Shown: positions 36,475 to 45,916, numbered from the stretch's first letter. The stretch: 64,000 nucleotides of DNA from Paenibacillus urinalis (GCF_028747985.1 NZ_CP118108.1:4159501-4223500); one strand, 5' to 3'. The notes: generated by a model not told the origin, from the sequence alone. Program-made: numbers and translations.

Positions 36475-37257
36475 ATGGATTTTATATATCTCAAAACATT
36501 TCGGCAGGTCGCCCTGCGTCAAAGCTTCACCCGAGCGGCAGAAGAGCTCGGCTATGCCCAATCCAGCGTCACGACCCAGATTCAGAAGCTGGAGAAGGAA
36601 TACAATGTCAAATTGTTTGAACGCCACGGCAAAACGCTTCGTCTCACTTCGTCCGGTGAAGAGCTGCTAAAGATTGCTGTCCAGATTATCGAGCTGTACG
36701 ATCAGTCCAAAGAAAAGCTGGCCATGCAAGGCGGCGGGACTTTATCTATCGGTACAATTGATTCCATCGCCTCCTATTTCCTTCCACAGGTCATTCAGGC
36801 GATACGGGAGTCTTACCCCGAGATGAATATAAGGCTGCAAGCCGATCGGGAGGATTATATCCTAGATCAGGTTAAGGAAGGGGAATTCGATATCGGGCTG
36901 ATTCTTGGAAATACACTGCCCGAGCCAACCCTGAATACGATTGTGATCAGAGAAGAGCCGCTTGTACTCGTCTCAAGCCCGAAGAACCCGCTCTTACAGC
37001 TGAACCAGCTTGAAATTAACGATTTAAAGCATACGGACTGGTTTATGGCGGAAGCCAGCTGCAATTATCGGATTATGCTGGAAAAGGTGCTGCGAGCACA
37101 TGGCATCCCGTTCAATGTCCGCTTGGAGCTGGGTAATCCAGAAGCCATTAAACGCTGTGTCATGGCAGGTGACGGGATTGCGCTGCTGCCCGAGATGGTT
37201 GTACGGGATGAGATACAGAGACAGGAGCTGAGTGTCCTTCCTTTTGCTCCCTCTTGA
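36475..37257 (+). CDS. LysR family transcriptional regulator, short at the C-terminus
   Basis: A 260-residue LysR protein: winged helix (TFRQVALRQSFTRAAEELGY, AQSSVTTQIQKLEKEYNVKL) and effector domain (LSIGTIDSIASYFLPQVIQA, FDIGLILGNTL). It ends at LSVLPFAPS, about 30-40 residues short of the usual 290-300; I found no continuation in other frames before an inverted repeat (CCAGAT...ATTCTGG). So it is either a natural short form or a C-terminal truncation. It is divergent from dapA, and may control it. Confidence 0.85.
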   Translation: MDFIYLKTFRQVALRQSFTRAAEELGYAQSSVTTQIQKLEKEYNVKLFERHGKTLRLTSSGEELLKIAVQIIELYDQSKEKLAMQGGGTLSIGTIDSIASYFLPQVIQAIRESYPEMNIRLQADREDYILDQVKEGEFDIGLILGNTLPEPTLNTIVIREEPLVLVSSPKNPLLQLNQLEINDLKHTDWFMAEASCNYRIMLEKVLRAHGIPFNVRLELGNPEAIKRCVMAGDGIALLPEMVVRDEIQRQELSVLPFAPS

Positions 37258-37407
37258 AGCCAGATCAGGAGCTGATATCATTATAATTCTGGTCTCATTT
37301 TTGACTTCAACAATGTGACCTGTACTTTACCTTTTTGTCATTTCCTTATTTTGCTGCAGTGTTAGTATTAACCTATTGAAATTGTTTGTGAAAGGAAAGG
37401 TTTTCGC

Positions 37408-37539
37408 ATGTTCCAAATGACCACTTACTTGACTCCACACACCCAGACGTTTGTGAATATGAGCTATGCGGAGATGACTCCGTTTTCAGACCAGAATCTG
37501 CAGCATGTGTGCAAGGCTGAGGTGAAATCTCATGCCTAA
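37408..37539 (+). CDS. Small leader-type ORF overlapping the acyltransferase gene
   Basis: An ATG with AAAGGAAAGG upstream opens a 43-residue frame, MFQMTTYLTPHTQTFVNMSY, that ends at TAA 37537-37539, eight bases inside the next gene. The stop overlaps the acyltransferase start, so ribosomes leaving this frame could start the next one. No family recognised. It may be a translational-coupling leader rather than a functional peptide. Confidence 0.45.
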   Translation: MFQMTTYLTPHTQTFVNMSYAEMTPFSDQNLQHVCKAEVKSHA

Positions 37540-39523
37540 ACCAATGAAAACAGGCTCCCGCTATATGCCGGGGCTGGATGGACTCAGAGCCTTGGCGCTG
37601 ATTGGCGTTATGTGCTACCACTGGGGACTTGATGAAGCTCCCGGTGGATTTCTAGGTGTCAGCATTTTCTTTGTATTATCCGGCTATTTAATTACAAACA
37701 TCCTCGCCATAGAGTGGCATCATCATGGAAGAATTGATCTGAAGCAATTCTGGTATCGAAGGTTCAGGCGACTTCTGCCCGCGATGCTGATCATGCTCCT
37801 CATGACCGTGGTGTGGATGACTTTATTTGATACTTCTCGGCTCGCTTCCTTGCGCTATGACGTTGCTGCTGCCGTTACATACATAAGCAATTGGCAATTT
37901 ATTTTCCAGGATATATCCTACTTCGAATCGTTTGGTCCACCCTCGCCGCTTGGACATATGTGGTCCCTGGCCGTAGAAGAGCAGTTCTACCTCCTATGGC
38001 CGCTTCTTATGCTGATTGGACTCAAATTGTTCCCAAAACGAGGCCAGATGTTTGTATTTATTTGTACGCTGGCAGCATTATCGGCGCTTCTCATGGCTCT
38101 GCTTCATGAGCCGGGTTCGGATCCAAGCCGAGTCTATTTCGGAACAGATACCCGTGCATTCGGGCTGTTGACCGGTGCTGCCCTTGCCATTGTGTGGCCC
38201 AGCTACAAGTTATCTGGTAGAGTCCAGAGGATGGCACAGCTGGGGCTGGATGTAACAGGGATATGCGCGCTGCTGCTCGTTCTATATATGATGTGGAGCA
38301 CTGACCGCTACGCGTCATGGCTGTACAACGGCGGCATGCTCCTCTTCTCGATTGCAGCAGCTGTACTAGTAGCCGTTCTGGCGCACCCGGCTTCCCTGCT
38401 TGCCAAAGTGCTTGGAGCAAGACCCCTTCGCTGGATCGGGATCCGGTCATATGGCATCTATTTGTGGCATTATCCTGTACTGATTCTGACGAGTCCCGGA
38501 GGAAATCCGGAAGGAATCGGAGCTTTTTATACCCTGCTGCAGGTCGCTGCAAGCGTCATTCTGGCTTCTCTGTCCTGGAAGTACATTGAACAACCGATAC
38601 GTGAAGGCGCTCTTCGTATATGGTGGCAGGATGTACGGCATCCGAAGCGTAGAAGCTGTGTATTTACACCAAGACGTCTTGCCGTCTATTGCAGCTCACT
38701 TCTGTTCATCGGCATCTTCTGTATCGGAATGACGATAAATATATCGGATGCGAAGAAACAAGAGGCAAACGGAGTCTTCTCTGAGTTTCCTTCTCCGGGA
38801 AATGCAGGAGAGCCGCCCCCTGACCAACAACACGAGAAGGAACCTGTTCCGGATGAAGAGCAGACAGATGGAGAGCAGCCAAGTGTTGAAGAACCCAGTG
38901 GTGGAGAGCCCAGTGCAGAGGAACCGGACGCTGGAGAATCCAATGGCGAAGGTGCAACAGACTCAGATCCAGAGAAGAACTCGGACAATGATGCTGAAAA
39001 GGATACAGCCCCGGAAGACATAAAGGATACACCGGCAGATCATCAAGTGAAGCCGATGTCCGGCGCTTCCATTACGGCCATTGGTGATTCTGTAATGGTC
39101 GGAGTGACTCCCTGCCTGGAGAAGCTGCTCCCGGGTATAACTGTTGATGCAGAGATCGGAAGACAGATGAGCCATGCAGCCGATTTGCTTCCGGCACTTG
39201 AAGCGAAGGATCGTCTATCCGGAACCGTCATTATTGGACTTGGCACGAATGGTGCTTTTTCGGAGAAGAGCCTGACCTCCCTGCTGGACTCTCTTCAATC
39301 CGCCGAACAGGTCCTTCTCGTGAACACGAGAGTACCCAAGGATTGGGAGGAGAACGTAAACAAGATGCTGTCTGAGATCGGAAGCAAATATCCGAATACG
39401 ACAATTATCGATTGGCACGAAGCCAGCAAGGAACATCCCGAATATTTTAGAGAGGATGGCGTTCACCTGGAGCCTGCGGGTGCTGAAGCTTATACTCGTC
39501 TAATTATGAGTGCACTACAATGA
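37532..39523 (+). CDS. OatA-like membrane acyltransferase with SGNH domain
   Basis: A 663-residue protein. The N-terminal 400 residues are an acyltransferase-3 membrane domain with about ten helices and GLDGLRALALIGVMCYHWGL, including the conserved His, and LGHMWSLAVEEQFYLLWPLL. A Glu/Pro/Gly-rich linker (about 420-510, repeated E-E-P-S-G-G-E-P) leads to an extracellular SGNH esterase-like domain: ITAIGDSVMVGV with the catalytic Ser, GLGTNGAF, and DGVHLEPAGAE with Asp and His. Enzymes of this type O-acetylate peptidoglycan or secreted glycans. Overlaps a small upstream frame. Confidence 0.92.
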   Translation: MPKPMKTGSRYMPGLDGLRALALIGVMCYHWGLDEAPGGFLGVSIFFVLSGYLITNILAIEWHHHGRIDLKQFWYRRFRRLLPAMLIMLLMTVVWMTLFDTSRLASLRYDVAAAVTYISNWQFIFQDISYFESFGPPSPLGHMWSLAVEEQFYLLWPLLMLIGLKLFPKRGQMFVFICTLAALSALLMALLHEPGSDPSRVYFGTDTRAFGLLTGAALAIVWPSYKLSGRVQRMAQLGLDVTGICALLLVLYMMWSTDRYASWLYNGGMLLFSIAAAVLVAVLAHPASLLAKVLGARPLRWIGIRSYGIYLWHYPVLILTSPGGNPEGIGAFYTLLQVAASVILASLSWKYIEQPIREGALRIWWQDVRHPKRRSCVFTPRRLAVYCSSLLFIGIFCIGMTINISDAKKQEANGVFSEFPSPGNAGEPPPDQQHEKEPVPDEEQTDGEQPSVEEPSGGEPSAEEPDAGESNGEGATDSDPEKNSDNDAEKDTAPEDIKDTPADHQVKPMSGASITAIGDSVMVGVTPCLEKLLPGITVDAEIGRQMSHAADLLPALEAKDRLSGTVIIGLGTNGAFSEKSLTSLLDSLQSAEQVLLVNTRVPKDWEENVNKMLSEIGSKYPNTTIIDWHEASKEHPEYFREDGVHLEPAGAEAYTRLIMSALQ

Positions 39524-39563
39524 ATGAAGATATCTTGAATTCATCCTTACCCTACAAATTGTG

Positions 39564-39593
39564 TTTACAAATCAGGGGTCTACGTCCTATAAT
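39564..39593 (+). promoter_or_regulatory. Sigma-A-type promoter upstream of a small RNA unit
   Basis: TTTACA (39564-39569) and a perfect TATAAT (39588-39593) with an 18-base spacer. The next open frame starts 190 bases away and a terminator comes first, so it probably starts a short RNA. Confidence 0.55.
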
Positions 39594-39599
39594 AGGATA

Positions 39600-39713
39600 G
39601 TAATTGACCCACAGCACGTGAGCTGTCTGATTTATTTCTTAAAAGAGCTGCGCAATCTTACAGATTTGCATCAAGCGATTAAAGGATTTTTTCTCCTTTA
39701 ATCGCTTTTTTTG
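39600..39713 (+). ncRNA. Candidate small RNA or attenuated leader ahead of the YitT-like gene
   Basis: From the promoter at 39564-39593 an RNA of about 115 bases would run to a perfect terminator: GCGATTAAAGGA (39675-39686), loop, TCCTTTAATCGC, then seven Ts to 39713. Inside are a hairpin with arms ACAGC and GCTGT (39611-39626) and one with GCAATC/GATTTGC. It contains no credible open frame. It could be an independent small RNA, or a leader of the YitT-like gene 71 bases on. I could not match it to a known riboswitch. Confidence 0.45.
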
Positions 39714-39783
39714 TGTGATTGAATTCATTTCGAAGTGTTCTAGTGCATTATCTTGCATCATTTAGATTCATGGAGGTTTTGTT

Positions 39784-40620
39784 ATGAAAAAAAGAATGTA
39801 TGATATGGTCATGCTGCTTGCAGGAGCATTTATCTTCGCGCTAGCAGTCAATTTGTTTGTCATTCCCAATGATTTTGGAGAAGGCGGCGTTACGGGGATT
39901 TCGATCGTTCTCTATTATTTGTTTCAGTGGTCGCCTGCTCTGGTCGGCTTCGTCATCAACGGCATTCTGCTGGTTATCGGCTACAGGCTGCTCGACAAGC
40001 AGACAACCTATTACACCATTATTGTCGTCGCGTTTAATTCCTTATTTCTGCACTGGACTGAGGATTGGTCAATCCCGGCTGACGAGCCGGTACTGAATGC
40101 CATATTTGCCGGACTGCTCGCTGGCCTCGGTATCGGATTAATTATACGAGTTGGCGGGACTACGGCCGGGACAACGATCCTGGCACGTCTAGCTAACAAA
40201 TATCTGGATTGGAACATTAGTTACGCCCTGCTCTTTTTCGATATTATTGTGGCCATACTCTCTATCTTTGTCATCGGTATTGAGAATTTCATGTTCACCA
40301 TCCTGATTCTGTATATCGGTACAAAAGCAATGGAATTTATTATTGAAGGTCTCAATCCGAAAAAAGCCGTTACCATCGTGTCAGCCAAGCATAATGCAAT
40401 TGCTTCGAAGGTGACCGATATTATGGACCGTGGTGTATCCGTGCTTCGAGGCTACGGCTACTACACCGGTCAAGAGAAGGAAATTCTGTATATCGTGATC
40501 AGCAAGCAGGAAGTATCGATGCTGAAGAAAATTGTAAAATCTGAGGATCCCTCCGCTTTTGTAACGATTCATGATGTCCGTGACGTGTTCGGAGAAGGAT
40601 TTATTGATATTTCCAAATAA
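39784..40620 (+). CDS. YitT family membrane protein
   Basis: A 278-residue protein with about five membrane helices in the first 190 residues (YDMVMLLAGAFIFALAVNLF, NDFGEGGVTGISIVLYYLF, AGLGIGLIIRVGGTTAGTTI) and a soluble C-terminal DUF2179-type domain (GVSVLRGYGYYTGQEKEILY, VVISKQE-like strand, HDVRDVFGEGF). The function of the YitT family is not established. Tail domain may bind a ligand. A terminator follows 19 bases after the stop. Confidence 0.9.
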   Translation: MKKRMYDMVMLLAGAFIFALAVNLFVIPNDFGEGGVTGISIVLYYLFQWSPALVGFVINGILLVIGYRLLDKQTTYYTIIVVAFNSLFLHWTEDWSIPADEPVLNAIFAGLLAGLGIGLIIRVGGTTAGTTILARLANKYLDWNISYALLFFDIIVAILSIFVIGIENFMFTILILYIGTKAMEFIIEGLNPKKAVTIVSAKHNAIASKVTDIMDRGVSVLRGYGYYTGQEKEILYIVISKQEVSMLKKIVKSEDPSAFVTIHDVRDVFGEGFIDISK

Positions 40621-40638
40621 TAATAGACAGTCTGACAG

Positions 40639-40664
40639 CCGCGCTGAATAAGCGCGGTTTTTTT
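40639..40664 (+). terminator. Rho-independent terminator
   Basis: CCGCGC, loop TGAATAA, GCGCGG, then seven Ts, after the YitT-like gene. Confidence 0.85.
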
Positions 40665-40847
40665 ATTTCCTATGGATACAGCATCTATACGCGGGTTATA
40701 TGTCTAACTCTCCGCTTCTGACGAAACATTTTTAGAGGAAATATGATTATAAGACTAGCTATCAGCCAATAATTTAAAATAAATATCATTTTGTCATGTA
40801 CAATAGTGTGCGTCATACAGTATAATGTGATCAGGAGTTGATGATAT

Positions 40848-41192
40848 ATGAATGATGTAACAGAAACGATACAGAATTTACTAAGCGAACTTAGACGAGG
40901 AAGCATCATTATCGCGGTGCTTAGTCAGTTGTCAGAACCACAGTACGGTTATTCGCTCGTCACTGTGCTTGAAGACAAAGGACTGTCCGTTGATCCCGGC
41001 ACACTTTATCCCTTGCTTCGCAGACTAGAGAAACAAGAGCTTCTAATGAGCAGCTGGGACACGAATGAAGCCCGTCCCCGGAAGTACTATACCATTACTC
41101 CATTTGGTCAGGACGTCTATGATGGAGTATGCCGGGAATGGATGTCACTAACTGAAAGTATGAAGAACATTATCGGAACTAGAGGAGGATAA
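40848..41192 (+). CDS. PadR family transcriptional regulator
   Basis: A 114-residue winged-helix repressor. PadR landmarks are the N-terminal helix-turn-helix with IAVLSQLSEPQYGYSLVTVL and the wing block VDPGTLYPLLRRLEKQELLM, followed by RPRKYYTITPFG. It precedes the HAAS-type membrane protein by four bases, the common PadR-HAAS pairing, in which the PadR protein represses its own operon. It probably senses a small molecule or envelope cue. Confidence 0.92.
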   Translation: MNDVTETIQNLLSELRRGSIIIAVLSQLSEPQYGYSLVTVLEDKGLSVDPGTLYPLLRRLEKQELLMSSWDTNEARPRKYYTITPFGQDVYDGVCREWMSLTESMKNIIGTRGG

Positions 41193-41196
41193 GGAA

Positions 41197-42225
41197 ATGG
41201 AACTTATTGAGCGTTATGTGTACGCAGTCACACAGAGACTGCCCGAGAAACAAAGAGCGGACATATCGAAGGAGCTGCACGGTCTCATTGAAGATATGCT
41301 GGAGGAACACGCATCATCAGATGAAATTACTGACCAACAGGTAGAGAATGTGCTGAGAGAACTGGGTCATCCGGAGGTGATGGCTGCAAGATACGCGGGC
41401 GAACGCTATCTTATTGGTCCAGCGATGTATTCCAGTTACATGACCGTCATGAAAGTTGTCCTTGCTTCTTTGTTGATCGCACTCAGTATATTCACCATAG
41501 TTGAAGCCATCATGACGCCTGGCCATATTTTGGACCATTTCACCCACCTCCTCGTTGATATTTTCATCTCTATTTCTCAAGCCATCGCATGGGTTACGGT
41601 CATATTTGCACTCATTGAATACAGACAGCGGAGAAGATCGACTTCGTCAAACAATGAAAATTCGATAAAAGAATGGAATCCAAAAGATTTGCAAGCTTTG
41701 CCTGATCACGGTACAGAGATCAAAAAGTCAGAGCCGATTGCCAGTATCATTTTTATTACTTTGTTTACGGCACTGTTTGCCTTAAATGTGGAGTTACTTG
41801 CTGTGTACCGAATTAGTGATCAGGGCTCCTTCTCCATTCCGTTCATCAGCTCAGCCGGAATTGAGAAGTATATACCTTTCATCTGGCTGTTAGGAGCCGT
41901 AGGCATTTTGGGGGAAATATTTAAACTGATTCTGCGCAAAAAGACGACTTCTCTTCTCGCCTACCATATATTGTTCAGCGTGCTCTCATTTGTCCTCGCC
42001 TGGATTATGCTTCAGGATACTTCGTTCTGGAATGCATCATTCATTAGTCAACTGGAAGCCGCGGGCCTTATTATTCCTGGCGAAGAAAGCCACGAGAACG
42101 TCTCCAGCATGTGGTCAGGACTGAGTCAAAACTTGATCTATATTATTGCCATCATCAGCCTAGTCGACTTGGGAAGCGAAATCTACAAATGGAGCCGCAG
42201 TAAAAAGTTTACAGGCCGTGCATAA
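41197..42225 (+). CDS. HAAS-domain membrane protein
   Basis: A 342-residue membrane protein with an N-terminal HAAS-type helical domain (YVYAVTQRLPEKQRADISKE, LRELGHPEVMAARY) and about seven hydrophobic segments afterwards. The HAAS domain is linked to PadR-controlled envelope genes. It follows the PadR gene by four bases with AGAGGAGGAT as ribosome site. Function unknown. Confidence 0.85.
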   Translation: MELIERYVYAVTQRLPEKQRADISKELHGLIEDMLEEHASSDEITDQQVENVLRELGHPEVMAARYAGERYLIGPAMYSSYMTVMKVVLASLLIALSIFTIVEAIMTPGHILDHFTHLLVDIFISISQAIAWVTVIFALIEYRQRRRSTSSNNENSIKEWNPKDLQALPDHGTEIKKSEPIASIIFITLFTALFALNVELLAVYRISDQGSFSIPFISSAGIEKYIPFIWLLGAVGILGEIFKLILRKKTTSLLAYHILFSVLSFVLAWIMLQDTSFWNASFISQLEAAGLIIPGEESHENVSSMWSGLSQNLIYIIAIISLVDLGSEIYKWSRSKKFTGRA

Positions 42226-42238
42226 GCACGGTTTTTTT
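42216..42238 (+). terminator. Rho-independent terminator overlapping the HAAS stop codon
   Basis: CCGTGC, ATAA, GCACGG, then seven Ts. The stop TAA lies in the loop. Confidence 0.85.
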
Positions 42239-42255
42239 ACGTTCTATAAGCTAGC

Positions 42256-43158
42256 TCAGTACCTCTCTTCATATGGATTCTGCCTGATCAATTGAATGAA
42301 ATGGCTCACGGTTGCAGGCAAGATTTCATTCTTCCGAGTACAGACTGCAATCGTATTCGTGAGCTGGACTCCGGTTACCATAACGCGAGCTAATTCACCC
42401 CGCGCCACCTGTCCCTTAACGACAAGAGAGGATACAAAGTTTGCTCCATATCCAGACACCACAGCGAATATAGCCTCATGTAATCCGTTGAACGTAAGAG
42501 AGATGGAAGGAGCGGGTACATTGTACGTTCGACAGAGTGATAAGAGTCGTTCTCTCGTCGAGCTCCCCTCCTCCCTCATAACAAACGGAATCTTCGCCAT
42601 CTCCTCAAGTGTAACTTCCTGATTCGCATAAGGATGACTTGGAGCAACCACAAACCAAAGCTCATCCTGAAAAAGCTCCTCCGCATAGATGGAATCCGGG
42701 TGCTCTTCTAGCAGGCCTCCATAGATGGCGAGATCCACTTCCACCCCCAAGAGTTGCTTGAGAGCCTCACTTGAATTGGTCGTATTAATCTTCACCTCTA
42801 CTCTCTCATAGTGCTGCTTATATTTTGCAATCCAGGATGGAATGAGAAAATTGGCAGGTAGATATGTGGCTGCAAGCCGAAGCCTTCCCCTTCCGCCATC
42901 CCGGTATTCCGCTGCATACTGCTCAATCTGCTGCTCTACCGCGAACAATCTTGCGGCCAATACCGCCAGATGCTCACCTGCATCCGTAAGGGCAATACCT
43001 CTTCCTTCCGGCTTTAATAAAGGCAAAGACAACTCCTGCTCAAATTTCTTAATCTGCGAGGTAATTGCTGGCTGGCTGATACTCAGTATTTCAGCAGCAC
43101 GTGTAACACTCCTCGTCTCGGCAACAACATAAAACAATCGCAAGGCATGCAAATTCAT
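42256..43158 (-). CDS. LysR family transcriptional regulator
   Basis: A 300-residue LysR protein with the N-terminal winged helix (FYVVAETRSVTRAAEILSIS, QPAITSQIKKFEQELSLPLL) and an effector domain (LRLAATYLPANFLIPSWIAK, VDLAIYGGLLEEHP). It is close to the CysL/YwfK subgroup in pattern. It diverges from the O-methyltransferase gene with about 120 bases between, so it likely regulates it. Confidence 0.9.
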   Translation of the reverse strand: MNLHALRLFYVVAETRSVTRAAEILSISQPAITSQIKKFEQELSLPLLKPEGRGIALTDAGEHLAVLAARLFAVEQQIEQYAAEYRDGGRGRLRLAATYLPANFLIPSWIAKYKQHYERVEVKINTTNSSEALKQLLGVEVDLAIYGGLLEEHPDSIYAEELFQDELWFVVAPSHPYANQEVTLEEMAKIPFVMREEGSSTRERLLSLCRTYNVPAPSISLTFNGLHEAIFAVVSGYGANFVSSLVVKGQVARGELARVMVTGVQLTNTIAVCTRKNEILPATVSHFIQLIRQNPYEERY

Positions 43159-43285
43159 GAGTACCGTTCTCTCCTATTTATATATTTAATTTATGAGTAG
43201 ATCAGAAAGATATATTATATTTATCATTATAATCAACTTACAATAGGATTAGATACAAAATTGATGAAAAGGGGAAGTGATACGT

Positions 43286-43954
43286 ATGAATCAGATGAAC
43301 ACTTGGAGCCAGGTCGATCGTTATGTAGAGGATAAGCTTATCCCTCGTGACCCCTTGCTAGAAGCCGTTCTGACCAACAATCAGCAGTCAAATCTGCCTC
43401 CCATTGATGTTGCTCCAAATCAGGGGAAGCTGCTTCAGCTGCTTCTACAGATACAAAAAGGAAAAAGGGTGCTCGAGATTGGTACACTTGGGGCTTATAG
43501 TACGATCTGGATGGCTCGTGCACTCCCTGATGATGGCAGGCTGATCACCCTGGAGCTTGATCCTCATCATGCCGACATCGCTCATCGCAATCTGGAGCTC
43601 GCAGGTTTAGATCATTTAGTTGAGATTCGTGTCGGGGATGCTCTTTTACAGCTGGAGAAGATGAAAAACGAAGAGGAGGAGCCTTTTGATTTTATCTTTA
43701 TCGATGCAGACAAACCTAATAATCCAGCGTATATAAAGTATGCTCTGGAACTCTCTCATACGGGTACCGTCATTATTGGCGATAATGTGATTAGGGAAGG
43801 CGAAATTACCAATCACCACAGCACAGATCCACGGATTCAGGGTGTTAGGCAGTTTTACGATATTCTGTCCAACGAAACACAGATTTCGGCAACCGCTATT
43901 CAAACTGTAGGAAGCAAAGGTTACGACGGATTCGTTATCGGCATTGTTAATTGA
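43286..43954 (+). CDS. SAM-dependent O-methyltransferase
   Basis: A 222-residue class I methyltransferase of the catechol/caffeoyl-CoA O-methyltransferase type: VLEIGTLGAYSTIWMARALP for SAM binding, LITLELDPHHADIAHRNLEL, DFIFIDADKPNNPAYIKYAL with metal-binding Asp, and GTVIIGDNVIREGEI. I start at ATG 43286, with GGGGA 11 bases upstream, rather than the GTG at 43277. Divergent from a LysR gene. The acceptor is unknown. Confidence 0.9.
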   Translation: MNQMNTWSQVDRYVEDKLIPRDPLLEAVLTNNQQSNLPPIDVAPNQGKLLQLLLQIQKGKRVLEIGTLGAYSTIWMARALPDDGRLITLELDPHHADIAHRNLELAGLDHLVEIRVGDALLQLEKMKNEEEEPFDFIFIDADKPNNPAYIKYALELSHTGTVIIGDNVIREGEITNHHSTDPRIQGVRQFYDILSNETQISATAIQTVGSKGYDGFVIGIVN

Positions 43955-44075
43955 TTTTTTTATCATTTCAAGTGGTTCTAGGCAGGAATTAATATCCAAA
44001 AGGCGAATGTATATTCCCTATCAGATTCTCCAAGCATACGGCATCTCCAATATTCGATAAGGAGTTGATTTCAAC

Positions 44076-44885
44076 TTGAGCAATCATCTCACCGCACACA
44101 CGCAGAATCTCATTAAACCGATAGAGAACCGGATAACCAGCCTGTTTGTTCATGTTACCGATGTACGAAGAGCAGCGGAATGGTACAGTCAATTGCTTGG
44201 CCTACCCGTCAGAGAAGAACGTCTGACCTCAGGACCTGTATATTGGTTGGATCTGCCGGACGCTCATCTTATTCTGGATTCCAACACCGAGAATCGAAAA
44301 AATCCGGAATGGCGTGAAGAGATGAAGCCCCGTTTCATGCTCGCCTGCAGCAATATCGATGCAGCTTACGAACATGCCGAGCAGCAGGCTGCGACATACT
44401 CCAAGCCCTATCATCATGGCCCTATGGCTTATTTCAACTTCAGTGACTCCGATGGAAATACACTCATGGCAAGCCGTAATACGGATTCCGCTGAGACAGA
44501 CGCATGGAACCCCGCTGATGGTGTCAGTCCAATCCTTCCCCGCATTGGTGGTGTCTTTGTCGATGTCACCGATATGAAGTCCGCTGTCCGCTGGTATACA
44601 GCGCTGTTCAGTCTGCCTTATGACGACAAGAACACGGATGGACCCATTTACAGCGTTCCTATGACAAGCGGGCCGGTACTGCTTCTGGATCAGCATCGCT
44701 CTTTGCGCCAGGAAGATTTTACAGAGCTCTTCTACTTCGAAACAAATGACATAGAGGCCTCCTATCAATACGTCCTGGATCAAGGCTTTCAAGTCGCAGG
44801 TGAACCGAATCACTTCGAGGATTTATCTGAATTTGCTGTTATTGATCCAGATGGAAACCGGATCGTTATTGCATGTATGAAATAA
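44076..44885 (+). CDS. VOC (glyoxalase/bleomycin resistance) family protein, two domains
   Basis: A 269-residue protein with two vicinal-oxygen-chelate modules, one about residues 18-130 (SLFVHVTDVRRAAEWYSQLL...FNFSDSDGNTLM) and one about 150-265 (VFVDVTDMKSAVRWYTALFS...FAVIDPDGNRIVIA). Start is TTG with AAGGAG 11 bases upstream. Such proteins include metal-dependent dioxygenases, lyases and drug-binding proteins; function not assignable. Confidence 0.88.
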   Translation: MSNHLTAHTQNLIKPIENRITSLFVHVTDVRRAAEWYSQLLGLPVREERLTSGPVYWLDLPDAHLILDSNTENRKNPEWREEMKPRFMLACSNIDAAYEHAEQQAATYSKPYHHGPMAYFNFSDSDGNTLMASRNTDSAETDAWNPADGVSPILPRIGGVFVDVTDMKSAVRWYTALFSLPYDDKNTDGPIYSVPMTSGPVLLLDQHRSLRQEDFTELFYFETNDIEASYQYVLDQGFQVAGEPNHFEDLSEFAVIDPDGNRIVIACMK

Positions 44886-44911
44886 TGAAATAACGTTTTT
44901 TCGTGAACAGC

Positions 44912-44947
44912 AAAAAAGAGCCTGAAACCATAATGGTTCAGGCTCTT
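44912..44947 (-). terminator. Rho-independent terminator
   Basis: On the minus strand AAGAGCCTGAACCA pairs with TGGTTTCAGGCTCTT and runs into TTTTTT. It lies 17 bases after the SDR gene and probably also stops the convergent VOC gene. Confidence 0.85.
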
Positions 44948-44963
44948 GAATGTTCTGCCCTTA

Positions 44964-45731
44964 TTATTGACCGACCATACCGCCGTCAACAGTGTATAGA
45001 GATGCTGTAACGAAGGAAGCTTCATCAGACAGCAGGAAGTTCATTACTGCTGCCACTTCTTCCGGCTTGCCGTAACGGCCCAGTGGAGTTGCAGCCTCGT
45101 TCGCTTTTTTGTACTCTTCAGCTGCACCGGAGTTTGCTTCGATCTGCTCCATCATACGTGTTGCAATCGTACCTGGAAGAACCGCATTGACACGGATTCC
45201 GAATGAAGCCAGCTCATTAGCTGCTACACGAGTAAGGCCAATGACTGCATGCTTGGACATAATGTAAGGAGACATACCTGGAGCTCCCATGAGGCCAGCT
45301 AGAGATGAAGTATTCAGGATTGCGCCTGAACTTTGTTTTTTCATCACTGGAATGACATATTTCAGACCAAGGAATACCCCGCGAACATTGACGTTATATA
45401 CGAGGTCAAGAGCTTGTACACTCATCTCATCGATCGTAGCTGTAGGACCCTCAATACCCGCATTGTTTGCAAAATAGTCAATTGTGCCGAACTTCTCAAC
45501 GGCTTGGTTCACGTAGTTTTGCACATCTTCTTCTTTGGATACGTCTGCCGCAACAGCCAGTGAATTGGAGTCGTTAAGACCCAGATCTTTAATCGTTGCG
45601 TTAATTGCTTCTTCTTTCAGGTCAACGAGGACCACGTTCACATTGCGTTCTGCCAAACGACGTACCAATTCTTTACCAATACCGCCTGCCGCTCCTGTAA
45701 CAATTGCTGTTTTTGCTTGTGTTTGACTCAT
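44964..45731 (-). CDS. Short-chain dehydrogenase/reductase
   Basis: A 255-residue SDR enzyme from the ATG at 45731. It has the cofactor loop VTGAAGGIGKEL, the NNAGIEGP motif, the catalytic Ser in LNTSSLAGLMG and the Y-x-x-x-K in PYIMSKHAVIG. The acidic VDLKEE after strand two suggests NAD(H) preference. It faces the TetR gene across a 373-base spacer with two inverted repeats. Substrate unknown. Confidence 0.93.
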   Translation of the reverse strand: MSQTQAKTAIVTGAAGGIGKELVRRLAERNVNVVLVDLKEEAINATIKDLGLNDSNSLAVAADVSKEEDVQNYVNQAVEKFGTIDYFANNAGIEGPTATIDEMSVQALDLVYNVNVRGVFLGLKYVIPVMKKQSSGAILNTSSLAGLMGAPGMSPYIMSKHAVIGLTRVAANELASFGIRVNAVLPGTIATRMMEQIEANSGAAEEYKKANEAATPLGRYGKPEEVAAVMNFLLSDEASFVTASLYTVDGGMVGQ

Positions 45732-45916
45732 TGTATATTCGCTTCCTTTTCCTCGAGATAAGTATGACACCTGCAGTTATCAACTACGGATGCCATACAA
45801 TTGTAAGGCTTGAATCTTTTAGTTAGTAACTCACTTCCTGTTTATCGTACACCTCTCCAAAAAGAAGGACAATAATCAGTATTCACAAAATTGTCATCTA
45901 ATCGACACATAAAATT

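Noticed and set aside
38686..39032. Minus-strand frames of about 110 residues in the acyltransferase linker
   Set aside because: Low-complexity Ser/Pro and Leu/His runs created by the Glu/Pro-rich linker on the other strand.
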